This document shows positions 1 to 6,088 of a stretch of 28,724 nt of DNA, in pieces (position 1 is the first letter of the stretch; every line of letters begins with the position of its first letter). The position numbers and the translations under genes were made by a program. This stretch comes from Kitasatospora phosalacinea (lineage in GTDB: Bacteria; Actinomycetota; Actinomycetes; Streptomycetales; Streptomycetaceae): NCBI RefSeq assembly GCF_000716545.1, contig NZ_JNWZ01000087.1, positions 1 through 28,724 of the forward strand. Direction: 5' to 3'. Below the pieces are notes generated by a model. That model worked only from the letters and a program-made list of their open reading frames with translations, was not told the origin of the DNA and did not search any database.

Positions 1-94
1 ATCATCGAACTGGTTTCTCAGGGGATTGGCCGCCCCGGGACCGTCCACACAGATGCGTGTCCGGTGCTCCCTGCCGAGCGACCAGTCAACACTA

Positions 95-142
95 CGCCGG
101 ATCGGCGACGGGTGCAAACGGCGTCCCGTCCCCGATCCGGCG
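95..142 (-). terminator. Hairpin terminator of the threonine aldolase operon
   Basis: An 18-bp stem with one mismatch (95-112 against 125-142) encloses a 12-nt loop, beginning 24 nt beyond the aldolase stop codon. It lacks a clear U-tract, which is usual for actinomycete terminators. Positions 1-94 to its left show no convincing gene, promoter or repeat. Confidence 0.75.
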
Positions 143-165
143 GGGGTGTCGTGGGTGCGGGCCGG

Positions 166-1251
166 TCAGGCCTGGCGGGCCATCTCCTCGGCGATCGCGG
201 CGGCGAAGGCGTCGATGTCCTGCTCGGTGGTGTCGAAGGCGGCCATCCAGCGGACTTCGCCGGTGTGCTCGTCCCAGAAGTAGAAGCGGTAGCTCTTCTG
301 GAGCCGCTCGCTGACCTCGCGCGGGAGGAGGGCGAAGACGGCGTTGGCCTGGACGGGGCGGACGACGGTGACGCCGGGGATGTCGCGGACGGCGGTCTCC
401 AGGCGGCGGGCCATCGCGTTGGCGTGGCCGGCGTTGCGGAGCCAGAGGTCTCCGGTGAGGAGGGCCTCGAACTGGACGGAGACGAAGCGCATCTTCGAGG
501 CGAGCTGCATCGACATCTTGCGCAGGTACTTGAGGTCGCGGACCTTGTCGGGGTCGAGGACGACCACGACCTCGCCGAGCAGCAGGCCGTTCTTGGTGCC
601 GCCGAAGGAGAGGACGTCCACGCCGGCGTCGGTGGTGAACTCCCGGAACGGGACGCCGAGGGAGGCGGCGGCGTTGGCGAGCCGGGAGCCGTCCATGTGG
701 ACGAGCATGCCGCGCTCGTGGGCGTGCTCGCAGATCGCCCGGACCTCGTCGACGGTGTAGAGGGTGCCGAGTTCGGTGGACTGGGTGATCGAGACGGCGA
801 GCGGCTGGGCGCGGTGCTCGTCGCCCCAGCCCCAGGCCTGCTGGTCGATCAGGGCGGGGGTGAGCTTGCCGTCGGGGGTGGGGACGGTGTGGATCTTGAT
901 GCCGGCGAGCTTCTCGGGGGCGCCGCCCTCGTCGACGTTGATGTGCGCGCTCTCGGCGGCGACGACGGCGCCCCAGCGCGGGAGCAGGGCCTGGAGGGCG
1001 ACGACGTTGGCGCCGGTGCCGTTGAAGACGGGGTACGCCTCGGCGCGGTCGCCGAAGTGGCGGCGGAAGACGGTCTGCAGGTGTTCGGTGTAGGCGTCCT
1101 CGCCGTAGGCGACCTGGTGGCCGTCGTTGGCGAGGGCGATCGCGGCGAGCACCTCGGGGTGGATGCCGGCGTAGTTGTCGCTGGCGAAGCCGCGGACGGC
1201 GGGGTCGTGGTGCCGCACCGCGTCGGTGGGGCCGGTGAAGGAGTGGTTCAT
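166..1251 (-). CDS. Low-specificity L-threonine aldolase-like PLP enzyme
   Basis: A 361-residue fold-type I PLP enzyme of the beta-eliminating lyase/threonine aldolase family. Family members cleave L-threonine or L-allo-threonine (and other beta-hydroxy amino acids) to glycine and an aldehyde in the cytoplasm. The sequence shows the N-terminal SDNYAGIHPEV block (about 24-34), the HMDGSR aspartate motif (about 185-190; the usual form is HxDGAR) and the PLP lysine in SFGGTKNG (about Lys220). I chose the ATG at 1251 because it overlaps the SDR stop codon as ATGA, implying translational coupling; an in-frame ATG at 1266 would add five residues. It is the last gene of the operon and is followed by a strong hairpin. 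The family call is firm, but the natural substrate is unknown. Its linkage to an SDR and a DUF6421 protein suggests a specific pathway rather than general glycine metabolism. Confidence 0.9.
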   Translation of the reverse strand: MNHSFTGPTDAVRHHDPAVRGFASDNYAGIHPEVLAAIALANDGHQVAYGEDAYTEHLQTVFRRHFGDRAEAYPVFNGTGANVVALQALLPRWGAVVAAESAHINVDEGGAPEKLAGIKIHTVPTPDGKLTPALIDQQAWGWGDEHRAQPLAVSITQSTELGTLYTVDEVRAICEHAHERGMLVHMDGSRLANAAASLGVPFREFTTDAGVDVLSFGGTKNGLLLGEVVVVLDPDKVRDLKYLRKMSMQLASKMRFVSVQFEALLTGDLWLRNAGHANAMARRLETAVRDIPGVTVVRPVQANAVFALLPREVSERLQKSYRFYFWDEHTGEVRWMAAFDTTEQDIDAFAAAIAEEMARQA

Positions 1252-2024
1252 CGGGCTGTCAGCCACAGGTGCTGTCCGTTCAGTTCTGCTGCGGGGCGGT
1301 CCCAGAGGGACGCCAGGGTGGTGGCCAGGTCGGCGGTGTCGGTGAAGCCGGTGAACTTGGCCTCCGGCTTCTCGGCCCGCATCTCGGGGCTGAGCAGGGC
1401 CTTGATGACCAGGATGACGGCAGCGGCGGTGGGGTCGCCGTCGGGGTCGGTGGTCTCCTTGCGGAAGGAGTCGGCCATGGCCAGGGTCCAGGCCTCGGTG
1501 GCGGCCTTGGCGGCGGCGTACGCGGCGCCGCCCGCGGTGGGCTTGTGCGCGGCGGCGGCGGAGACCATGGCGTAGCGGCCGGCGGAGCTGCGCAGCAGGG
1601 CGGGCTGGAAGGCCAGCGAGGTGTGCTGGAGGGTGCGGACGACGGTGTCGTGCAGGAAGTCCCAGTCGTCGATGCGGGAGTCGAAGAAGGTCTTGCTGCC
1701 GCGCCAGCCGCCGACCAGGTGGAACAGTCCGTCGACGTGGCCGTGTTCGGCTTCGAGGTGGTCGGCCCAGTCGTGCACCTCCTGCGGGTCGAGCAGGTCG
1801 ATGACCTGGCCGTCGACCCGGGCGCCGGGGACGGCGGTGCGGACGGTGGCGAGGGCGGCGTCCAGGCGGTGCTGGTCGATGTCGGCGCCGATGACGGTGG
1901 CGCCGCCGGCGGCGAGGCGGCGCAGGGTGGCCCGGCCGGCGGGGCCGCTGGCTCCGGCGACGGCGATCACCTTGCCGTCGAGGGGGCGGTCGGCCGGGCG
2001 GGCGGTGTCGGTGCGGGCGTTCAC
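1248..2024 (-). CDS. Short-chain dehydrogenase/reductase (SDR)
   Basis: A 258-residue classical-type SDR. Family members oxidise or reduce alcohol/carbonyl groups with NAD(P)(H). A Rossmann glycine motif (GASGPAG, about 24-30) follows the first strand; the acidic ADID after the second strand (about 47-50) favours NAD over NADP. The active site is visible as Ser155 with Tyr169-x3-Lys173 in AAYAAAK. The usual NNAG motif is replaced by LVGG. The start is the GTG at 2024, which overlaps the TGA of the upstream DUF6421 gene by 4 nt (GTGA). The stop overlaps the aldolase ATG in the same way, so three proteins appear to be made in a fixed ratio. Substrate unknown; a plausible but unproven role is conversion of an aldehyde or hydroxy amino acid linked to the aldolase step. 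Confidence 0.88.
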   Translation of the reverse strand: MNARTDTARPADRPLDGKVIAVAGASGPAGRATLRRLAAGGATVIGADIDQHRLDAALATVRTAVPGARVDGQVIDLLDPQEVHDWADHLEAEHGHVDGLFHLVGGWRGSKTFFDSRIDDWDFLHDTVVRTLQHTSLAFQPALLRSSAGRYAMVSAAAAHKPTAGGAAYAAAKAATEAWTLAMADSFRKETTDPDGDPTAAAVILVIKALLSPEMRAEKPEAKFTGFTDTADLATTLASLWDRPAAELNGQHLWLTAR

Positions 2025-3445
2025 GCGGCGATCTCCTGGGTGCTGGTGCCGGTGATGCCCTTGGTGCCGGCGATGACGCGGCCGAGCTTCCGGGACAGGG
2101 CTTCGTAGAACATGCTGAGCGGGAACTCGTCGGGGTGGACGGCGTCGCACAGGGCCTTGCGCAGTGCCTTGTCGTCGGCGAGGTCGAGCGGCAGCGCCTC
2201 GGGGCCCTTGGCCCAGGTGGAGGCGGGGTGCGGGGTGAGGTACTTGGAGACCAGCTGGTAGGCGGCGATCCAGTGGGCGGTCTTGGGGCGGTCGATGCCC
2301 TCGCGGTAGAGCGTCTCGATCTCGGCGCAGAGCTGGTTGGTGGTGTCGGCGACGCGGGCCCAGTCGATGGTGAGCCGGTTGTCGCGCCAGCGCAGGGCGT
2401 CGTGCTTGTGGAGGTAGGCGAAGAGCAGCTGGCCGCCGAGGCCGTCGTAGTTGCGGACGCGGTCGCCGGTGACCGGGAAGCGGAACAGGCGGTCGAAGAG
2501 GATGGCGTACTGGACGTCGCGGCCCTGGGGGTGGCCCTCGGCCTCCAGGCGGACCGACTCCTTGAAGGTGTTGAGGTCGCAGCGGAGCTCTTCGAGGCCG
2601 TACATCCAGAACGGGCTGCGCTGTTTGATCATGAAGGGGTCGAACGGCAGGTCGCCGTGGCTGTGGGTGCGGTCGTGGACGAGGTCCCACAGGACGAAGG
2701 TCTGCTGGGTGCGGTCCTGGTCGTCGAGCAGTTCGGCGGCGTCGGCGGGGATGTCGAGGCCGAGCTGGCGGACGGCGCTGGTGGTGACGGCGCGGAAGCG
2801 GGCGGCCTCGCGGTCGCAGAAGATGCCGCCCCAGGTGAAACGTTCCGGCGCTTCGCGGACGGCGACCGTCTCGGGGAAGAGCACCGCGGAGTTGGTGTCG
2901 TAGCCGGCGGTGAAGTCCTCGAAGGCGATGCCGAGGTAGCCGGGGTTGTCGAAGCGGGTGCGCTCCAGTTCGGCGATCCAGTCGGGCCAGACGACCTTCA
3001 GCAGGACGGCTTCCAGGTTGCGGTCCGGGTTGCCGTTCTGGGTGTACATCGGGAAGACGACCAGGTGGCCGGTGCCGTCGACGCGCTGCTCGTTCGGGCG
3101 GAAGGCCAGCAGCGAGTCGAGGAAGTCGGGCTCGCGGTAGCCGGTGTCAGCCCACTTGCGCAGGTCGGCGCGGACGGCGTCCAGGTAGTCGGCGTCGTGC
3201 GGGAAGAGCGGGGCCAGCTCGGCGACGGACTGCTGCACGGTCTCGACCAGCGGGTCGACGGTCGCGCGCGGCACGGCGGCGAGGTCGATCGAGCCGTCCT
3301 TGGACTGCAACGGCCGGAGCGCCTCGACGGCGGTCTTGAGGCGCGACCAGGCGGGGTGACCGACCGGGCCGGCGGCCTGGCCCGCGGGCGTGGTGGTGGC
3401 GTGGGCGTCGCCCGCGATCGCGAGCGTCGGCGAAAGATTCTGCAT
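2021..3445 (-). CDS. DUF6421-family protein with a putative metal-binding motif
   Basis: A 474-residue soluble protein that I recognise as the streptomycete DUF6421 family, whose function is not known to me. No signal peptide or membrane segment is visible. The most striking block is WDLVHDRTHSHG (about 253-264), followed 22-33 residues later by EELRCDLNTFKE (about 285-296). A histidine pair HDxxH (257, 261) plus a downstream EExRxD resembles the ligand layout of zinc peptidases, in particular the HELLGH and EECRAE pair of M49 dipeptidyl peptidase III. This is motif resemblance only, not shown homology. The ATG at 3445 is chosen because it lies about 32 nt after a predicted transcription start; a GTG directly before it (3448) is possible. 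First gene of a three-gene operon, ending in a 4-nt overlap with the SDR. Confidence 0.85.
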   Translation of the reverse strand: MQNLSPTLAIAGDAHATTTPAGQAAGPVGHPAWSRLKTAVEALRPLQSKDGSIDLAAVPRATVDPLVETVQQSVAELAPLFPHDADYLDAVRADLRKWADTGYREPDFLDSLLAFRPNEQRVDGTGHLVVFPMYTQNGNPDRNLEAVLLKVVWPDWIAELERTRFDNPGYLGIAFEDFTAGYDTNSAVLFPETVAVREAPERFTWGGIFCDREAARFRAVTTSAVRQLGLDIPADAAELLDDQDRTQQTFVLWDLVHDRTHSHGDLPFDPFMIKQRSPFWMYGLEELRCDLNTFKESVRLEAEGHPQGRDVQYAILFDRLFRFPVTGDRVRNYDGLGGQLLFAYLHKHDALRWRDNRLTIDWARVADTTNQLCAEIETLYREGIDRPKTAHWIAAYQLVSKYLTPHPASTWAKGPEALPLDLADDKALRKALCDAVHPDEFPLSMFYEALSRKLGRVIAGTKGITGTSTQEIAA

Positions 3446-3456
3446 CACAGGCTCAC

Positions 3457-3481
3457 TTCGACAGGAGTTATTTCGACAGGA
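3457..3481. repeat. Two perfect 10-bp direct repeats in the operon leader
   Basis: TTCGACAGGA occurs at 3457-3466 and again at 3472-3481, with a 15-bp period, between the predicted -10 element and the DUF6421 start codon. It could be an operator or an RNA-level element; no regulator can be assigned. Confidence 0.6.
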
Positions 3482-3483
3482 CC

Positions 3484-3513
3484 ACGTTAAATGCGAAAGG
3501 TTCTCCGGCTCAA
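3484..3513 (-). promoter_or_regulatory. Predicted promoter of the DUF6421-SDR-aldolase operon
   Basis: On the minus strand, a -35-like TTGAGC (3508-3513) is separated by 18 nt from a -10-like TAACGT (3484-3489), a reasonable housekeeping-sigma arrangement. The expected start near 3477 gives a leader of about 32 nt. An inverted repeat CCGG-CTCAAGG-CCGG overlaps the -35 element. Confidence 0.55.
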
Positions 3514-3800
3514 GGCCGGTTTGACGGTAGACGCTCCATTTCGTAGTACCACCGGGCGTCGTTCCCGCCGCCGTGGATGAAACGGACAGATCCGGCGGTG
3601 GCGGGAGCGGGCGCCCGGCCTGCCCCGACCATGCCCCGGGCCCCACCGGCCCGCCACCGGGGCGCCCACGGTGTGCACCGGACCGGTCACGCCTCGGTGC
3701 GCCCCCGTTCGCGCCCTGCTGCGGCCGGGCGGGGTCGGTGATCGTGGGGGGAGCGGCCGGACCCGGCGGGTCCGGTGCCGAGGGCACGGAGGGGGACGCG
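3514..3800. other. Divergent intergenic region before the DUF5134 gene
   Basis: The stretch between the leftward operon promoter and the rightward DUF5134 start contains no supportable gene. Near its right end is a perfect 8-bp hairpin, CCGGACCC (3757-3764) / GGGTCCGG (3768-3775), in the probable leader of the DUF5134 gene, and a Shine-Dalgarno GGAGGGGG at 3788-3795. I cannot place a convincing -10/-35 pair for the rightward genes. Confidence 0.5.
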
Positions 3801-4355
3801 ATGCACGGTCCGGCGCTGGTGAGCTGGCTGCTGGCGGCACTGGCCGCGGGCAGCGGCGGCTACTGCGGGTGGCGGGTGCGCCGCTGGAGCACCGACCCGG
3901 CCTGCGGCGGGCACCACCGGGCGCGCCGGGAGTCGGACGTGCTGGAGGCCGCGATGGGCCTGGGCATGGCCGGGATGGCGCTGCTGCCGGGGGTGTTCTG
4001 GAGCTGGCCGTACGCACTGCTGGCGGCGGTGCTGCTGGTGGGCGCGCTGGCCGGGCGCGGGGCGGGGCTGCGGGTGCACCGGCTGCACCACGGGATCGGC
4101 GCGCTGGCGATGGCGTACATGGCGCTGGCGATGGCGGGCGGGGGCGGCGCGGTGGGCGGGCACGCCGGGCACCACGGGCAGCCGGGCGGGCTGCCGGTGC
4201 TGACGGGGGTGCTGCTGGTGTACTTCGGGGCGTACGCGCTGTGGGAGGGCAGCCGGGTGCTGGCGGCGGGCGGTCCGGCGGTGGCGGCGCCGCTGCCGCG
4301 GGCGTGCCGGGCGGCGATGGGGATCGGGATGTTCGCGATGCTGCTGTCGATGTGA
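3801..4355 (+). CDS. DUF5134 integral membrane protein
   Basis: A 184-residue polytopic membrane protein matching the actinobacterial DUF5134 family in its opening (MHGPALVSWLLAAL) and overall layout. About six hydrophobic segments are visible (roughly 5-24, 48-65, 70-89, 96-116, 132-155, 168-184). Loops and helices are rich in His and Met: GGHHRARR, HRLHHGIG, MAYMALAMAG, GGHAGHHG. That composition is compatible with metal binding, but this is inference. The start is the ATG at 3801, preceded by a strong GGAGGGGG at 5-nt spacing; in-frame starts further upstream are rejected because they would translate GC-rich leader. The gene precedes an M56 metalloprotease gene, a pairing I recall from other streptomycetes. 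Function unknown. Confidence 0.8.
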   Translation: MHGPALVSWLLAALAAGSGGYCGWRVRRWSTDPACGGHHRARRESDVLEAAMGLGMAGMALLPGVFWSWPYALLAAVLLVGALAGRGAGLRVHRLHHGIGALAMAYMALAMAGGGGAVGGHAGHHGQPGGLPVLTGVLLVYFGAYALWEGSRVLAAGGPAVAAPLPRACRAAMGIGMFAMLLSM

Positions 4356-4513
4356 GCCCGGGGCGGCGGTCGGACGGGCGCGTGCGCCGGACGGCCCGCC
4401 GACGGAGGGCTGGCGGAGGGCTGACGGGAGCTGACGGGGCGTCGGGAGCGGTGTCCGGGCGTGGCCTTGGTCACTGGACCGACCTGGGCGTTCCGCGCGG
4501 GCGTGTGGCGGCA

Positions 4514-4519
4514 TAGGTT
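4514..4519 (+). promoter_or_regulatory. Possible -10 element of the M56 gene
   Basis: TAGGTT fits the TANNNT pattern, 51 nt before the ATG, but the -35 region (near 4491) is weak. The gap 4356-4570 also contains short tandem repeats (CGGAGGGCTG twice, period 11, 4403-4423). Neither is strong evidence. Confidence 0.3.
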
Positions 4520-4570
4520 GGGAGAGGCGCACCGCCGCGCCCCCGCCCCCTCCCTCGGGGAGACCTTGCC

Positions 4571-5518
4571 ATGACGGCACTGCTGAGCCTGCTGCTGCTC
4601 GGACTGCTGCTCGCCACCGTGGCGCCGAGCCTTCTGGCCCGGGCCCGCTGGCCGGAGCGCGAACCGGTGCTGGCCCTGCTGGTGTGGCAGATGCTGGTGG
4701 TCGCGGTGCTGCTGTGCTGCGTGCTGAGCCTGCTGCTGGCGAGCGCGGCCGCGCTGCCCGCCTGGCGGGACGTGGTGTTCGCGGGCGCCCCGGCCGGGGT
4801 GGAGGGCGCGTACGGGCTGGCGGGGCTGGAGGGCTGGGGCCGGCTGTCGGCGGCGGTGCTGGCGGCTGGCGGGGTGTGGACGGCGGTGTCGCTGGCCCGG
4901 GAGGTCCGTTCGGCGCGGGCCGAGCGCGGCCACCGGCACGCCCAGTTGCTGAGCCGGGCACCGGAGTTGCCGGTTTCGCTGCTGCCGCGCCGACGCCGGG
5001 TGCGGGAGCCGCTGGTGGTGCTGGAGAACGTCCGGCCACAGGCCTGGTCGCTGCCCGGGCCGCGGGCCCGGCTGGTGGTGACCACGGGGGCGCTGCAGCA
5101 GTTGTCGGACCGGGAGTTGGCGGCGGTGCTGAGCCACGAGCGCGGCCACGTCCGGGCCCGGCACCACTGGCTGGCGCAGTGCGCGCAGGCGCTGGCCACC
5201 GGGTTCCCGGGGGTGGGGGTGTTCTCCGCGTTCCGCGACCAGGTCGCGGTGCTGGTGGAGTTGGCGGCGGACGACCGGGCGGCGCGGCGGCACGGGCGGG
5301 TGACCACGGCGCTGGCGCTGGCGGAGCTGAACAGCTCGGTGTTCGCCTCCTGCCCGCCGGCCCAGCTGGCGCAGTCCCCCGCGCGGGTGGACCGGCTGCT
5401 GCTGGGCGAGCCCCGGCTGCCGGTGCCGGCCCGGCTGGGGTGGACGCTGGCGGCGCTGGCGGCCCCGCTGGGCGCGGTGCTGCTGGCGGCCGCGCCGGGG
5501 CTGTCGGCGCTGCTCTGA
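4571..5518 (+). CDS. M56-family membrane zinc metalloprotease
   Basis: A 315-residue BlaR1/MecR1-type M56 protease domain protein without a sensor domain. The zinc signature HERGH (189-193) is visible, with the likely third ligand in VELAADD (about 229-235). Hydrophobic segments lie at about 3-22, 33-62, 88-108 and 290-313, placing the protease at the cytoplasmic face of the membrane. The ATG at 4571 has a GGGGAGA ribosome site at 4557-4563. In many bacteria such proteases pair with a BlaI/CopY repressor whose cleavage induces resistance genes; no BlaI-like gene is present here, the partner being instead the DUF5134 membrane protein. Substrate unknown. Convergent with the marR gene; the 62-bp gap holds only a weak 5-bp hairpin. 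Confidence 0.87.
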   Translation: MTALLSLLLLGLLLATVAPSLLARARWPEREPVLALLVWQMLVVAVLLCCVLSLLLASAAALPAWRDVVFAGAPAGVEGAYGLAGLEGWGRLSAAVLAAGGVWTAVSLAREVRSARAERGHRHAQLLSRAPELPVSLLPRRRRVREPLVVLENVRPQAWSLPGPRARLVVTTGALQQLSDRELAAVLSHERGHVRARHHWLAQCAQALATGFPGVGVFSAFRDQVAVLVELAADDRAARRHGRVTTALALAELNSSVFASCPPAQLAQSPARVDRLLLGEPRLPVPARLGWTLAALAAPLGAVLLAAAPGLSALL

Positions 5519-5580
5519 GCGGCCGGCGAGGGCCGGTCCCCCTTGTCCGGCTGGGTGGTTGACGGCCGGTCAGCCGTGGT

Positions 5581-6000
5581 TCAGCACTCGGGGCCGAGCG
5601 TCTCGGCGAGGATCCGGCGGTGCACGGGGCGGGCCTTGAGGTAGCGCTCGCGGCCTTCGTCGGTGAGGGCGATGTAGATGCCGCGCCGGTCGTCGACGCA
5701 GTGCGTGCGCTGGAGCAGGCCGGCCTTCTCCATCCGGGCGACCAGCCGGGAGAACGCGCTCTGGCTGAGGTGGACGGTGCCGGCCAGGGTCTGCGCGCGC
5801 TCGCCGCCGCCGGGCTTCTCCTGCTCGAACTCCCGCAGCCGCTCCAGCAGTTCGAACTCGCTGACGCCGAGCCCGAACGCCTCGCCCAGCTCGCGGTCGA
5901 TGGCGCAGGCGGTGGCCGCGTGGCGGGCCAGCAGGGCGCGCCACCGCTCGCTGAGCGCCGTCTCCGCGGCCGGGTCGTGGTCTGGGTCGAAGTCGGTCAC
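5581..6000 (-). CDS. MarR-family transcriptional regulator of the adjacent exporter
   Basis: A 139-residue winged-helix repressor of the MarR family. The DNA-binding core spans about 48-115, with the recognition helix in LSQSAFSRLVARMEKAG (about 78-94) and the wing in DDRRGIYIALT (about 103-113), containing the family's Asp-Arg pattern. The flanking helices form the dimer region. Three cysteines (about 32, 101, 139) could make it redox-responsive, but this is speculative. The GTG at 6000 is preferred over the ATG at 6018: a TACCCT -10 element (6007-6012) lies only 6 nt before it, so the ATG would fall upstream of the transcript and the message would be essentially leaderless. It is divergent from the drug exporter and very probably represses it, and itself, through the shared operator. 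Confidence 0.88.
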   Translation of the reverse strand: MTDFDPDHDPAAETALSERWRALLARHAATACAIDRELGEAFGLGVSEFELLERLREFEQEKPGGGERAQTLAGTVHLSQSAFSRLVARMEKAGLLQRTHCVDDRRGIYIALTDEGRERYLKARPVHRRILAETLGPEC

Positions 6001-6006
6001 GCCGCC

Positions 6007-6080
6007 AGGGTAGCACATGCACGCGCATTTGATGCAGCCACATTAAATGCGCTTGCATTCCATGCACATGCATGTAGCGT
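6007..6080. promoter_or_regulatory. Divergent marR/exporter promoters with palindromic operator
   Basis: For the exporter, TTGCAT (6053-6058) and TAGCGT (6075-6080) with a 16-nt spacer put the transcript start next to the ATG at 6089. For marR, TACCCT (6007-6012, minus strand) does the same for the GTG at 6000, with TGCATC (6031-6036) as a possible -35. Between them a perfect 8-bp inverted repeat, GCGCATTT (6023-6030) / AAATGCGC (6045-6052), is nested in a longer imperfect one (6016-6036 against 6054-6074, 16 of 21 positions matching). The repeats cover both -35 elements, as expected of a repressor site. Confidence 0.7.
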
Positions 6081-6088
6081 TCTGTGCC

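Noticed and set aside
1..94. Possible gene end or RNA gene at the left edge
   Set aside because: I see no cloverleaf, no conserved frame and no ribosome site.
64..1575. Long rightward open frame across the aldolase and SDR region
   Set aside because: It is an antisense frame rich in Gly/Val/Asp repeats with no domain, produced by GC-rich codon structure. The opposite strand encodes clear enzymes.
4403..4438. Short tandem repeats (CGGAGGGCTG twice, GCTGACGGG twice)
   Set aside because: They are low-complexity GC-rich sequence in a 215-bp gap, too short and too few to call a functional repeat.
3860..5293. Leftward frames opposite the DUF5134 and M56 genes
   Set aside because: They are Pro/Arg/His-rich antisense frames without motifs. 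The plus strand carries HERGH, membrane helices and good ribosome sites.
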